From the IMG/VR virus record IMGVR_UViG_3300021424_000009, positions 36,279-100,278 of that record: DNA of 64,000 nt. One strand, written 5' to 3'. This DNA is from a virus. This document shows positions 45,404 through 55,930 of this stretch, in pieces (the first letter of the stretch is position 1; each line of letters begins with the position of its first letter). The translations under genes were made by a program, and so were the position numbers. The notes under the pieces were generated by a model. The model did no database searches. It was given only the letters and a program-made list of their open reading frames with translations, and was not told the origin of the DNA.

Positions 45404-46117
45404 ATGCCTAATCAAAAAATAATTGCACAGATGGTTGGAAGAAATGAAGAAAAAAGATTTCTAAAAGAAGTACTCCAAAGACTTTCTGCTCAAGTAGACG
45501 AAATTGTTTTTACAGATGATTGCTCAGAAGATAATACACATTCTATAGCTTCTAATTTTTGCCATACATATAAAACAGAAGAGCCCACCTTTAGTGTCCA
45601 TGAAGGTAGGTTGAGATCTATTGCTTGGGGCAATCTTTCTAAGCACGCTAATCCAGGTGATTGGATTATTGCAATAGATTGTGACGAAATGTTGTACAAT
45701 AAAAACGATCTATCTTTACTGCATATAAAAAATATATTGTCTAGATCCGAAAAAGATGTAGTTAACGTTAGGTTTTATCATATGTGGAGCTTTAATCAAT
45801 ACAGGGTAGACAAACTTTGGGCACCGAATAATAGTTCTAGAATATTTAGATATGTTCCTGGCGGAGTTTTTTCTGATAAGGTTTTAGCCTGCGGATCTGA
45901 GCCAACATATGTGATTGATTGGGTGCGCCAAAGAAATTACTGGATAGATTCAGGCCTTGTTATGCAGCATCTTGGATACATATATGATGAAGATAAAAGA
46001 AAAAAATACGAAAGATATTTACAATTAGATGGTGGAAAATTTCATCTAATAAATCACATTAATTCAATATTAGACAACAATCCAGTTTTAATTAACTGGG
46101 GAAATTTTGGAATATAG
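45404..46117 (+). CDS. Glycosyltransferase-like protein (family 2 type)
   Basis: 237 residues. It has an N-terminal KIIAQMVGRNEEKRFLKEVL start, FTDDCSEDNTHSIASNF and AIDCDEMLYN with a D-x-D-like site, then an Arg/Tyr-rich region. This is the usual layout of short GT2-type transferases seen in phages and capsule loci. The substrate is unknown. Confidence 0.78.
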   Translation: MPNQKIIAQMVGRNEEKRFLKEVLQRLSAQVDEIVFTDDCSEDNTHSIASNFCHTYKTEEPTFSVHEGRLRSIAWGNLSKHANPGDWIIAIDCDEMLYNKNDLSLLHIKNILSRSEKDVVNVRFYHMWSFNQYRVDKLWAPNNSSRIFRYVPGGVFSDKVLACGSEPTYVIDWVRQRNYWIDSGLVMQHLGYIYDEDKRKKYERYLQLDGGKFHLINHINSILDNNPVLINWGNFGI

Positions 46118-46125
46118 AGGTCAAA

Positions 46126-46770
46126 ATGAAAAACGTTAAAGACTCAGTTATAGAACTTACAAAAATGATGTCAGAAGATGAGAAATTTGCATTCATTAAT
46201 GTATCTAAGTCTTCGATTATTGGACTAAATAAAAAGAGCGACAAGTCATTTCCATCTCATATTTCCAAGGAAATTATAAAAGCAATTAATATAAATCATC
46301 CAAGAGTTATGAAAAGCGTTTCTTCGGATCTAGCAAGTGAGATCCTAGAAGAAAAGCATAACTCCATCGGCATCAAAAAAAATCATAGATACTATTCTCC
46401 AAATGTATTTGAGTATTATTATGAAAGAGATAAATCAGTATTTAATTCTATTATTGAATTTTTTATACAAAATACACCAAATCTTATAGTTACGCTTCAC
46501 GATTATAAAAGAATAAATAATTTACTTGGTGTTAGATCAAACGTTATTAGCGTAAGTTATCATAGTTTGTATAAAAAGTTTGATGAAATATATGAGAAAA
46601 TTCATTCTATGAATGGCAAGGTTCAGTATTGCCTGCTAGATTGCAGTTCTTTGGGGTTGGCTTTGTCTCCCAAAATTTGGGAGAACCTGGATATGTCGAT
46701 AATAGACTTTGGAAAGGCCTTAAATTTCACCAAAGATTACAATTCGGCATCGAGACATGCTTCAAGATAA
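46126..46770 (+). CDS. Hypothetical protein, 214 aa
   Basis: A mixed alpha/beta soluble protein following the glycosyltransferase by eight bases and overlapping the next gene by 14. The SKEIIKAININHPRVM and DYKRINNLLGVRSNVISVSY segments suggest a Rossmann-like or transferase fold, but I recognise no family. It could work with the neighbouring glycosyltransferase. Confidence 0.6.
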   Translation: MKNVKDSVIELTKMMSEDEKFAFINVSKSSIIGLNKKSDKSFPSHISKEIIKAININHPRVMKSVSSDLASEILEEKHNSIGIKKNHRYYSPNVFEYYYERDKSVFNSIIEFFIQNTPNLIVTLHDYKRINNLLGVRSNVISVSYHSLYKKFDEIYEKIHSMNGKVQYCLLDCSSLGLALSPKIWENLDMSIIDFGKALNFTKDYNSASRHASR

Positions 46771-47407
46771 GGACACTGACGATATTGAATATCTAACAGA
46801 TTTGATGTTTGATACTTCGCTTTCTATATCAGAAATATCTAGGCAATTGGGTTGGCCAATTTCAAAAACAAATAAAGAAATAAATAGGATAGGTCTATCC
46901 TGGCTAAAAGATAGCAGGAAAAAAATGTCAAGGGGTCAAACAGCCCTTACATTGATTATGAAAAAATTATTGCCTGGTGAAAAAATAGTCAATGAATTTC
47001 ACATAGGCGATAAAATGAAATTAGATGTTTACTGTCCGAAGTACAAAGTTGCAGCAGAGTATCATGGTAGGCAGCACTTTTTTTATACTCAAAGATTTTT
47101 TGAATCAAAATATGAATTTGAAGAAGCTCTGCAAAGAGATTCTAAAAAATTAGATTGGTGTAAAGAGAACGGTGTTGCATTAATTGTATTTAGGTATAAC
47201 GACAAGCTAAGCGAAGAGGCTGTATTTGAAAGAATGATACAAGCCATAAGAAATAGCCCTCATATACCAAAAGAAAAATCAAAGAAACGCGTAGTGGACA
47301 CAACAGCATACAGAATTGCTAAAAAAAAGAACTCTGAATACAGAAAAAAATCCTATCAGCTATTTAAAGAAAAAAGAAATGTCAATAGAAACAAACGAAA
47401 CAAATAA
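46757..47407 (+). CDS. PD-(D/E)XK-type endonuclease with N-terminal helix-turn-helix
   Basis: 216 residues. Residues about 10-45 (SISEISRQLGWPISKTNKEI) form a helix-turn-helix. The nuclease core follows: KMKLDVYCPKYKVAAEYHGR with an Asp then Glu-x-H pattern as in VSR/DUF559-type enzymes, and GVALIVFRYND. The C-terminus is very basic. It may be a homing-type or branch-specific nuclease; specificity is unknown. It overlaps the helicase start. Confidence 0.72.
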   Translation: MLQDKDTDDIEYLTDLMFDTSLSISEISRQLGWPISKTNKEINRIGLSWLKDSRKKMSRGQTALTLIMKKLLPGEKIVNEFHIGDKMKLDVYCPKYKVAAEYHGRQHFFYTQRFFESKYEFEEALQRDSKKLDWCKENGVALIVFRYNDKLSEEAVFERMIQAIRNSPHIPKEKSKKRVVDTTAYRIAKKKNSEYRKKSYQLFKEKRNVNRNKRNK

Positions 47408-48842
47408 AGATAAGATACCATTAGAGTATCAAATATTTGCTCTGTGCTTAAAGAAGCATGGTGCAATAAAGTACTTTGCGGAAAATCTACCACAAGAAAT
47501 AGTTGGTTTAATACATAACGAAAAGGGAATTAACGAATTTTACTTAGCTATTCTTGGCTATTATAGTGCAACAAATCTTGAGATAATAGATCCGATAGCA
47601 TTTAAATCTTGGCTTGAAACAGATTCGGATATATATGAAGCTCTTGGCGGCAACGCAGGGGTTTCAGTTATGTTAGATATTCTTAACTCTCTTGAATTAT
47701 CTGAACCCGAATCTATTACCGAATTGGTTAAGCATAAGGCTAAAAAAAGAAAACAAATAAATTATTTACAAGAACTTCAATCAATATTGACCCAAAAGGG
47801 ATTAAAAGATGAGGCGGACTTAGAAAGAATACAGGTTCTTACATCTGAAATAAGAGAGTTAGAAAATCAAATAAGGTATGATCCACTAGAAAAAGTTACT
47901 AGCGGTAGTGATATTATTAAAAGAGTCAATTCAATTCTTGACATACCAAACTTTTTGCCAACACAATTTAAGTCTTTAAATAGAGCAATGGGGTATACGG
48001 ATAGCGGTGGATTTTTTAGGGGAGCCGTACATGCAATCATAGCCGCATCTGGCAAGGGCAAGAGCACGTTTGCCAAATGTTTGGCAAATAATTGGCTCGA
48101 TAATGGATATAGGGTTTTATACGTTAACTTTGAGGAAGCAATAGGTCATTGGGAAAGAATATTAATGACGCAAATAATAGGAAAGAACGTTTATGCAGAG
48201 TATTCAAAATGGACAGACGAAGAAAAAAATAAATATTTAGATATATTTAAAGAAAAGCTTCTATTTTGGGGTGACAGATTAATGGTTAGGCACGATCCAG
48301 ATACCCCTTATTTTGAAGATTTAGAATTCTGGCTTAGGGATATATTGGGTCATAATGTTGACCTTCCAGATGTTATAATAATTGACACAATACAATCAAT
48401 GTTTACCAGAGGTGGCGGTAAGGGCAAGCCTAGGTGGGGAGAATTTGAAGAAATGATGGTTCGCCTAGAAAAATTGGCCAGAGATATGAATTGCGTATTA
48501 ATAATAACCGCTCAAGAGAACGCGAATAGAATGAAAGAAAAAAGAGAAGTCGTTCAACAATCTGATACTGGTGGATCTTTAACAATTCAACAGAAATGTG
48601 CGGTCACCATTTTCTTAACGGAAAAAAGATTAGCTACTGACGATGAAACAGAAGACGAAAATATAATGCAGCTTCAAATTCCCAAAAATAGAATAACGGG
48701 GTCTGCATTTTTATATGATCCTCCGCTAGTAAGATACGTTGATAGTAAAAAGGTATACGAAGAATACGAGCCGGTTACTAGTGATTCTTACTCTGGATCC
48801 TCCCTATTAGATGACCTGTTAAATGATAAGGATTTTCACTAA
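47379..48842 (+). CDS. dnaB: DnaB-type replicative helicase
   Basis: I start at the ATG at 47379 (MSIETNETNKDK), giving 487 residues. The N-terminal helical domain leads to a RecA-like motor with Walker A AASGKGKSTFAK (about residues 222-233), FEEAIGHWERILM, Walker B PDVIIIDTIQSM (about 329-340) and VLIITAQENANR. It unwinds the phage fork and should work with the primase at 50449 and the DnaE polymerase at 51851. No in-frame CGG. Confidence 0.9.
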   Translation: MSIETNETNKDKIPLEYQIFALCLKKHGAIKYFAENLPQEIVGLIHNEKGINEFYLAILGYYSATNLEIIDPIAFKSWLETDSDIYEALGGNAGVSVMLDILNSLELSEPESITELVKHKAKKRKQINYLQELQSILTQKGLKDEADLERIQVLTSEIRELENQIRYDPLEKVTSGSDIIKRVNSILDIPNFLPTQFKSLNRAMGYTDSGGFFRGAVHAIIAASGKGKSTFAKCLANNWLDNGYRVLYVNFEEAIGHWERILMTQIIGKNVYAEYSKWTDEEKNKYLDIFKEKLLFWGDRLMVRHDPDTPYFEDLEFWLRDILGHNVDLPDVIIIDTIQSMFTRGGGKGKPRWGEFEEMMVRLEKLARDMNCVLIITAQENANRMKEKREVVQQSDTGGSLTIQQKCAVTIFLTEKRLATDDETEDENIMQLQIPKNRITGSAFLYDPPLVRYVDSKKVYEEYEPVTSDSYSGSSLLDDLLNDKDFH

Positions 48843-49615
48843 TGAGTACCATAACAGTCGAGGCAATAAAAGATTTTCAAATATGCGAGAGACTTTTTGA
48901 CTATAGGCACATACAAAAAATGTCTGAAAAGATGTATTCCCGCGAAATTAATTCAGACAAATTTGAAAAAACAATAAAAAATATTATATGTTTTTTTATG
49001 TTTAAAAAACAATCTGGATCTTTGCCTTCCTACGCAGCAATATTAAATAGGTGGGAAAAGATGTGGTTTCCAAAAGACACGAATTCTTATGACATTATTA
49101 CCGAGCAGCATGAAACAGTCTACGGAAACATGTCTAGCTTAACTACAAAAGCCGCGAACTCACTCTTGTTGTTCTATAGTCATTATTCTAAGATAGATTT
49201 TATTCCCATATCAATATCAGAAGAGTACTACATTTCTACCAGAAAAGGAATTAGCATAAAAGATTCATTTGATGTTATAGTATATTTTGATAAGACATTC
49301 TATGTTATAAAAATACTCTTTAATTACAAAAATAGCAAAAAAGATATTTATAAAACTGATTTTGCATGCTTGAAAAAGGGATTTGAATCAAGACATCCGG
49401 ACAAGTCTCATATAACAAAATATGGATTCATAGATATGATGAGTCAAAATATAGGCTTTCAAGAATATTTGTTGAGCCAAGATGATATAATGGTTTTCGA
49501 TAATTGGTGTGATAAAATAGATGCAACAGAAATTTTTATGAATAAAAGAGGCTTAATATCATACTGTAAAAAGTGCCCCTTTGATGATCCATGTTCAAAA
49601 TGGAAGAAAGAATAG
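48842..49615 (+). CDS. Cas4/RecB-like nuclease relative, possibly inactive, 257 aa
   Basis: The N-terminal ICERLFDYRHIQKM and the C-terminal CKKCPFDDPCSKWK cluster recall the iron-sulfur-binding ends of Cas4/AddB-type nucleases. The central DSFDVIVYFDKTFYVIKIL segment lies where the D...ExK site would be but lacks a clear ExK. It may be a structural or DNA-binding paralogue of the intact nuclease at 55931. The start overlaps the helicase stop. Confidence 0.6.
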   Translation: MSTITVEAIKDFQICERLFDYRHIQKMSEKMYSREINSDKFEKTIKNIICFFMFKKQSGSLPSYAAILNRWEKMWFPKDTNSYDIITEQHETVYGNMSSLTTKAANSLLLFYSHYSKIDFIPISISEEYYISTRKGISIKDSFDVIVYFDKTFYVIKILFNYKNSKKDIYKTDFACLKKGFESRHPDKSHITKYGFIDMMSQNIGFQEYLLSQDDIMVFDNWCDKIDATEIFMNKRGLISYCKKCPFDDPCSKWKKE

Positions 49616-49617
49616 AG

Positions 49618-50319
49618 ATGACTAAATCAATACTAGATGATATTCTCGTCGACAAAAGATCAAATGCTTTGCTGAAAGCAGAAGACGAGAAGCTAGCTCC
49701 TCTCCTAGAGGAAATAAATTTTATATCAGATGATTCTATTAAATCTTTTGTAAGATCAGTTCTTTTAAAAGCAGAAAACTTTTGGGATATACCTTCTAGT
49801 TTTAGCGGAAGATATCATCCCAAGGATGAGCACGGCGTTGGTGGCAACGTCCTTCACACCAAAAGAGTCGTGAGAATAGCCGCAGTTTTTTCTGATTCTT
49901 ACACCTTGAGTGTAGAAGAAAAGGATGTTGTATTAGCGGCATCTCTCCTGCATGACGTATGCAAGGGAGTAAAAGATTCAGAAAATGGAAGCGTAAGATA
50001 TGATCCGATGCATCCCTATGCCGTCGGCGGTTTTGTTGAGAAATGTAGAATTAAAGATAAAAAGATGTCTTCAGAAATAGACTCATCAACACTATATCTT
50101 TCAGAAGAGGTAATACAATCAATATTGAGACTAATTAGATGCCATCTTGGTCCTTGGTCTCCGGTTCCAGAAACATATCCAATAACCTATCTTGATTTCA
50201 TAGTACACCTAGCCGACAACGTTGCATCTAAAATGCATTTAATTATACAAGACAGTGATCTAATAAATCCACAATGGAGAGTAAATGGACCTAGAGCAGA
50301 GATTGAAAAGAAGACATAA
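49618..50319 (+). CDS. HD-domain phosphohydrolase
   Basis: The ATG at 49618 is the most likely start (233 aa); ATGs at 49591 and 49600 are in frame inside the preceding gene. HD motif residues are visible: LHTKRVVRIAA, SLLHDVCKG (HD pair about residues 112-113), RCHLGPWS and HLADNVASK. The family hydrolyses nucleotides or cyclic nucleotides. Within the replication cluster it may help control the dNTP pool or counter host nucleotide signalling. Confidence 0.8.
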   Translation: MTKSILDDILVDKRSNALLKAEDEKLAPLLEEINFISDDSIKSFVRSVLLKAENFWDIPSSFSGRYHPKDEHGVGGNVLHTKRVVRIAAVFSDSYTLSVEEKDVVLAASLLHDVCKGVKDSENGSVRYDPMHPYAVGGFVEKCRIKDKKMSSEIDSSTLYLSEEVIQSILRLIRCHLGPWSPVPETYPITYLDFIVHLADNVASKMHLIIQDSDLINPQWRVNGPRAEIEKKT

Positions 50320-50452
50320 GATAATTTCTAATATAGAATTCTACATAAAAGAATCTGTGTACTATAGAAATAATAATTGTTTTTTTGAAGACGACAAAAA
50401 AATAATAGTGTGTAACGTAAAGCAAGAGAACAACAAATCAAAAATACTATGA
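50285..50452 (+). CDS. Small hypothetical protein, 55 aa
   Basis: ATG at 50285 inside the end of the HD gene; the stop overlaps the primase start (ATGA). It is basic and rich in Lys, Arg, Asn and Ile. No family is recognised; tight coupling on both sides supports a real gene. Confidence 0.55.
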   Translation: MDLEQRLKRRHKIISNIEFYIKESVYYRNNNCFFEDDKKIIVCNVKQENNKSKIL

Positions 50453-51649
50453 AACTAAATTCAGATGAAACAAAATATACCAATAGATGGAAATTCGTTG
50501 AAGTAGCAAAATATGTAAAGTCTTTGAATAAAGTTATTAGAGAAAAAAAGGATAATCTTCCTGTCTTTCTCGACATAAAAGAGGTAAATAACTACGCAGA
50601 ACAGCACCAAAACATTCGGAATATATACTTCAGTATGGCATTACGACACAGTTGATATAGACAAATCAATTAGGTTGGGCTCACTTTATTTTGATATAGA
50701 TTCTGAAGATGGAGAAACATCTCTTGTAGAAGCTAGAAAATTATATTCATACTTGGAAGAATTCATACCCGCCGAGGCTCTTATTGTATATTTTACTGGC
50801 AAAAAGGGTTTCCATATTGAGTGCGAGGCTATATGCCTGGGCATAAGTCCGTCAAATGTTCTTCCAAATCTATATAGATACATAGCAAATAAAATAAAAG
50901 ACGATTTAAAATTGAACAATTTAGATTTCAGTGTTTATGACATGAGAAGAATGTGGAGATATCCGGGAACCATTCATCAAGATACCGGTTTATATAAGAA
51001 TCTTTTAGACAAAGATATACTGTTTTCGGACATGTCTAGCATTAAGAAATACTGTGAAAAGATCAGAGACAATACGATTCCTGAACAATTGTTTAGCGCA
51101 AAAGCCGCAAAATGGTATTTAAATTTTACGTATAATATGGAAATAGATAAAGAAAGATCTAAAGACTTCCTTGATTATTTTAATAAGTTTGGATCCAAGT
51201 CTTTTAAAGAGTTATCGGAGTTTGAAAAAAGATTTACCAAAAAAGAATTATTAAGAAACTGTCCCGCAGTAAAAAGACACGTTGAGGAAGCCAAGAGAAC
51301 CAAAACGCTAAGCCATGAAACTAGGTTATTCCTATGTTCAATACTCACATACAGTGAAGAATCTATACAGTTTTTATATGAAATATTAAGCCTATGCGAT
51401 GACTTCAATTACGAAAAATCTTCTAGCCATATAAATGATTGGATTAAAAGAAGACAGTTGGGAATTGGAGGCAGACCCTACACTTGCGAGAGAGCAAACT
51501 CAGCTGGAGTCGGATGCGGAGATTGCAATTTAGAAAAAAAGAAAAAATGGATTACAATAGGAGATAGGTACGTGGAGGGCAGCGAAGAATCAATGCCTTC
51601 TCCAGTAAGATTTGCATATAAAAATGTGAAAGAACAACAAAATGGCTGA
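50449..51649 (+). CDS. Archaeo-eukaryotic-type DNA primase (PriS-like), one CGG +1 shift
   Basis: 399 residues from segments 50449-50616 and 50618-51649. LGSLYFDIDSEDGE (about residues 74-87) carries the D-x-D metal site, GKKGFHIEC (about 115-123) the conserved basic/His site, and RRMWRYPGTIHQDTGLYK the nucleotide-binding region. A C-terminal cysteine cluster near residue 345 (CERANSAGVGCGDC) could bind zinc or iron-sulfur. It should make primers for the DnaE polymerase next door. Only the shifted product includes both the N-terminus and the active site. Confidence 0.87.
50617..50620 (+). other. CGG +1 frameshift site 10 (CGGA)
   Basis: In-frame CGG after ATT. The zero frame stops at 50655; the +1 frame reads GIYTSVWHYDTVDID and enters the primase catalytic region. 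Confidence 0.9.
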
Positions 51650-51854
51650 TAATATAAAAAATCCAGATGATGTGATAGGGGTATGCTCTGAGTGTAAATC
51701 AGATCAGCCGATGGGGTACATGTACAGAAATCCATTTGCCCAACAGGGACTAGCTGTACCGTGCAAATACTGTGGGGGAATAGTCATTATTACATATAGG
51801 GAGACAAGAGATGGTTCCTTGAACAATTCAGACAAGGATAGGGGTATCAGTTGA
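51642..51854 (+). CDS. Small zinc-ribbon protein, 70 aa
   Basis: Two CxxC pairs (CSECKSDQ and CKYCGGIV) spaced about 26 residues apart form a typical zinc ribbon. It overlaps the end of the primase gene and the start of the polymerase gene (TTGA). A DNA- or RNA-binding accessory of the replisome is plausible. Confidence 0.7.
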   Translation: MADNIKNPDDVIGVCSECKSDQPMGYMYRNPFAQQGLAVPCKYCGGIVIITYRETRDGSLNNSDKDRGIS

Positions 51855-54800
51855 AAAACTGGACAAACCTTCATAACCACACAGTTTTCTCGATGTTAGA
51901 CGGACATGGAGATGTGGAAGAGTATTTAAATAGAGCAAAATCGCTTGGAATGTCTGGTCTAGCAACAACTGATCATGGCAACATACATTCGTGGTTGGAT
52001 TTTTATGACGTAGCAAATGCTGTTGGAGTAAAGCCAATTCTTCGGAAGCGAGTTTTACCAGGCTAGAAAAACAAGATTTGATAGAGATGAAGAAGAAAGA
52101 TCTGGACCATCTAAAAACGAGTGGGAACAAAGAGGCCCCTACCATATAACTATACTGGCAAAGAATAATATTGGCTACCACAACATCATCAAAATGTCCT
52201 CTAAGGCTTTCTTGCAGGGGTACTACGTAAAGCCTAGATTAGATCACGATTTAATTTCAGAATATTCTGAGGGGATAATTGTTCTATCCGGCTGCCTAAA
52301 CAGCGAAGTTTGTCAAGCGCTGCTAAGAAATGATTATGATTTTGCGTTAAACGCCGCATACAAAATGCAAAGCATAGTTGGCAAAGAAAACTATTTTATA
52401 GAAATACAAAATCATGGAATAACAGAACAAAGAAAAATTTCCAACAAGCTTATAGAGATAGCGAAAACAATTGGGGCTAAAGTGATTCCAACCAACGACT
52501 GCCACTACGTGCATCAACACGACGCTAGGGCTCACGATGTCATGCTCTGTGTAGCAACCAACTCAACAATCCATACTCCAGATAGGTTTTGTTTTTCCGG
52601 CGACAATTTTTATCTGAAGTCTTATGAGGAAATGGAATTATTGTTTAGTAGTGATTGGCTAAAAAATACTATGTCAGTTTGTGATATGGTTGATATAAAT
52701 CTAAAATTTGGAGATATACATTTTCCAAAATTTCCAATTCCAACTAAAGAATCTTCAGATGAATACTTTGAAAGATTAGCTTGGGATGGGCTTAAGGTAA
52801 AATACGGGCAGCAGCTTCCAGAACATATTATAAATAGAGCCAATCATGAAATAAAAGTTGTAAAAGAAATGGGTTTTCCGGAATATTTCTTGGTCGTATC
52901 AGATCTAGTTAGATGGGCAAAAGCTAATGGGATTAGGGTAGGGTGGGGTAGAGGATCTGCTGCGGGTAGCGTTTTATCATATGCATTTGACATTACTAAT
53001 TTGGATCCCGTTAAATTTGGACTCTTATTTGAGAGATTCCTTGTTGAGGGAAGAAAGTCAATGCCAGATATTGACTTGGACTTTGACGATAGGCATAGGG
53101 ATAGGGTAATAGACTATGCCAGAAATAAATATGGCAATGATAGGGTAGCCCATATATGCACCTTCAATAGAACTGGTGCAAAACAATCCGTTAGAGACGC
53201 TGCGAGAGCCTTAGGTTATGATTTTTCTTTTGGCGACAAGGTATCTAAACTAGTCCCACCTCCAGTTCTTGGAGTATCAAAATCGCTATCAGACTGTATG
53301 AGCACAGAAGAATTTAAAAAAGAATATAACTCAGATAAAGATTCTAAAAATATTATAGACACAGCTTTCACCCTTGAGGGCTTGGTGAGACAAACTGGAA
53401 TTCACGCCGCCGGAATCGTAATATCAAAAGGGCCACTGATTGACTACTTGCCGATAATGCAAAAGGGCGTAGATAATCCAATTGTTACTCAATGGGATAT
53501 GGGAAGAGTTGAACAGTGTGGTCTGCTTAAAATTGATTTCCTTGGCCTTAGAAATCTTGGCGTAATTGATTCTTGTATAAACTTGATTAAAAAACATAGA
53601 GCTATAGAAATAGATATAGACAAAATTCCATTAGATAATAAAGCAACATTTAATGAACTTTGCAAGGGCAATTGTGCCGGAGTTTTTCAACTAGAGTCCT
53701 CGGGAATGAGACAGTTAATGTTGCAGCTGCAGCCCCAAAACATTGAAGACATCATGGCCCTTATATCATTGTATCGCCCTGGTCCAATGGGATCTGGAAT
53801 GGACAAACTATACATAGATCGAAAGCATGGGAAATCTAAGGTGTTTTACGATCACCCAAAATTAGAGAAAGTTTTAGGTCAGTCTTTGGGAATCATGTTG
53901 TATCAGGAAGATGTTCTTGCAGTAGCTAGAGAGCTAGCTGGATTTAGTTCAGCAGAAGCAGATGATTTACGTAAGGTCATAGGCAAAAAGCTCATGGACA
54001 AGATTGCATTATTTAGGGCTAAGTTTGTTGAAGGTTGCGTAAAAAATTCTGGGATGCTTCCTGAAAAAGCAAATAAAATATATTCTGACATAGAGTATTT
54101 CGGTGGATATGGATTCAATAGGGCTCACGCAGCAAGCTATGCCATGATATCTTATACAACAGCTTACTTAAAAACAAACTATACAACTGAATATATGGCC
54201 GCCTTGATGTCTTCAGTCGTTGGCAATAAAGACAAGCAATCTTTTTACTTAACGGATTGTAGAAGATTGGACTTGGAAGTCATGCCACCATCTATCAATA
54301 TGTCTGGTGTAGATTTTGATGTTATAGAAGAAAATAAAATCATTTTCGGCCTATCAGCTATAGACGGAATAGGAAATACAATTGCTGAAACAATAGTAAA
54401 AAGTAGGAATAATAAAAAACCATATGTAAATATGTACGATTTTTTTAGAAGATGCGATCCATCTATATTGAAAAAGTCTACACTAGAACATCTGTCTTCG
54501 GCTGGTGCACTCGACGAACTTATTGAAGAAGACGTTCCACTCGAAATAACAAGAAGAATAGAACTGCAAATACTGGAAAAAGAGAAACAAGAGTTAGGCA
54601 TATATGTTTCTAATCATCCGGTTATGGGAATATGGGAAATTATGAGTAATCAAATTTCAAATGAAATAATAGATCTTAGCGAGCTAGAGTCTGGCACACA
54701 AGTAAAGATAGGTGGAATAATAGATTCCGTTAAAAAAATGACAACCAAAAAAGGCGAAAAAATGTACAAGCTTCAGCTAGAGGACATAAGTTCTAGTGTA

Positions 54801-55184
54801 GAGGTCTTGGTTTTTCCCAGAGCGTCTAAAGGTATATTAGAAAATTATTTTTCTACTGGAGATATATTTTTAATTAATGGAACCCTAAATAAAGAGAGCG
54901 ACGAAGAAAATGCAGTAGTAAAAATATTTTATAATTCTTCAGAAAAAATAAACGCTAATATATTTCATGGTGGAAAACCAATAATATTTAAATTAAATAG
55001 CCTTATATCTCAGGTGACTTTAGATAAAATCTATGATATAATATCTTTGAATAAAGGAAATAGGCCAGTCTTTCTTGAGGTTCAAGATGATAGACGTAAA
55101 TATACTTACAAGTTTGATCTTCTGTCCTCAACCAAAATAGTGCCATTGATAGAGCAAATCATAGAATTGGAACCATCCATATGA
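51851..55184 (+). CDS. dnaE: DNA polymerase III alpha subunit (DnaE), one CGG +1 shift
   Basis: 1,110 residues from 51851-52042 and 52044-55184. TTG start overlapping the previous stop. The N-terminal PHP domain has NLHNHTVFSMLDG and TTDHGNIHSW, and VGVKPIL-GSEFYQA exactly spans the shift. The palm holds PDIDLDFDDRHRD with two catalytic aspartates at about residues 401-405; IGWGRGSAAGS-type and YRPGPMGSGM motifs follow. The C-terminus has an OB-fold near residue 950. It is the phage replicative polymerase. Without the shift only 71 residues of PHP domain are made. Confidence 0.95.
52043..52046 (+). other. CGG +1 frameshift site 11 (CGGA), in the DnaE PHP domain
   Basis: In-frame CGG after CTT. 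DnaE proteins have K-P-I-x-G-x-E/D-F here (E. coli KPIVGADF). This gene has KPIL, then CGGA, then SEFY, so four bases stand for the one conserved glycine. Confidence 0.95.
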
Positions 55185-55549
55185 CATTACCCGGAACTTA
55201 TCAAAATCCCGCCGAAAAACCATGTTGGAGTTTTTGTAGATCATGCAATAGGTGCGACAACAAGGGCAAGTATAGTAAATGCGCTAACTGTAGCGGTAGA
55301 TACGATCCACTCGGAAAGATTGACCCACATCCAGATGATTTTTGCGACTGCAGAAACGGCGTTCTTAGATGGCGTACCCAACAAGGCAAAGTGATTATAA
55401 CTAGATTCAAATCAAATCCCTTCAAGGGTAAAGTTAGTTATGAAAAGAAAACCCAAGATGAAAGAGATTGGGATTCATACGTTAGAGATATGAGAGAAAA
55501 ACTTAATGATCCAAACTTTAATCCGATAACAATTATAGATGAGGAGTAA
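55181..55549 (+). CDS. Cysteine-rich zinc-binding protein, 122 aa
   Basis: Ten cysteines in the first 60 residues (CWSFCRSCNRCDNKG, CANCSGRYD, then CDCRNG) form two probable zinc sites; the rest is basic then acidic. The start overlaps the polymerase stop. Possible nucleic-acid-binding replisome accessory; no family is recognised with confidence. Confidence 0.65.
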   Translation: MTLPGTYQNPAEKPCWSFCRSCNRCDNKGKYSKCANCSGRYDPLGKIDPHPDDFCDCRNGVLRWRTQQGKVIITRFKSNPFKGKVSYEKKTQDERDWDSYVRDMREKLNDPNFNPITIIDEE

Positions 55550-55550
55550 T

Positions 55551-55757
55551 ATGAAAGAAAAAGAAGTAGGAAGATTAGTTTATAATAACTTAACTCTTGT
55601 CGAATACGAAGAGCCCAACGAAAGTAGTAGTTTCTTTGTTCAATCTGGTGTAGTTGGCTTTTATGCTACGGAGGATGAATTATATGATCTATACTGTCTT
55701 CTCAGTTACTATTACAATATGGATACAGCTAACGAAATTGTTATCTCAGTAAAGTAG
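55551..55757 (+). CDS. Hypothetical protein, 68 aa
   Basis: It starts at ATG 55551 just after GAGGAG. A small acidic alpha/beta protein with LVEYEEPNESSSFFV and an aromatic C-terminal helix (DLYCLLSYYYNM). Function unknown. Confidence 0.62.
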   Translation: MKEKEVGRLVYNNLTLVEYEEPNESSSFFVQSGVVGFYATEDELYDLYCLLSYYYNMDTANEIVISVK

Positions 55758-55762
55758 GTATC

Positions 55763-55921
55763 ATGAAGTGGCCATATATTGAAGAAGATCATATGGAAAT
55801 AGGAAATACGGGTTGGATTCCGATTGGAGAAGGCAAATACAAAAATATCCACAATGGTCATATTATTGACGAAAATGGAATAGAGTATGATTCCGAGGGA
55901 AATGTAATAGAAGGTAATTAA
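55763..55921 (+). CDS. Small hypothetical protein, 52 aa
   Basis: A short acidic protein with a Gly/Asn-rich body (IGEGKYKNIHNGHIIDENG) resembling small beta-hairpin or repeat-like proteins. It is five bases after the preceding gene and nine bases before the Cas4-like gene. Confidence 0.55.
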   Translation: MKWPYIEEDHMEIGNTGWIPIGEGKYKNIHNGHIIDENGIEYDSEGNVIEGN

Positions 55922-55930
55922 AAATCATTA

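Noticed and set aside
52067-52193. Intron or intein between the two halves of the polymerase gene
   Set aside because: The +1 frame is open without a gap and the residues across it continue the PHP domain with no insertion.
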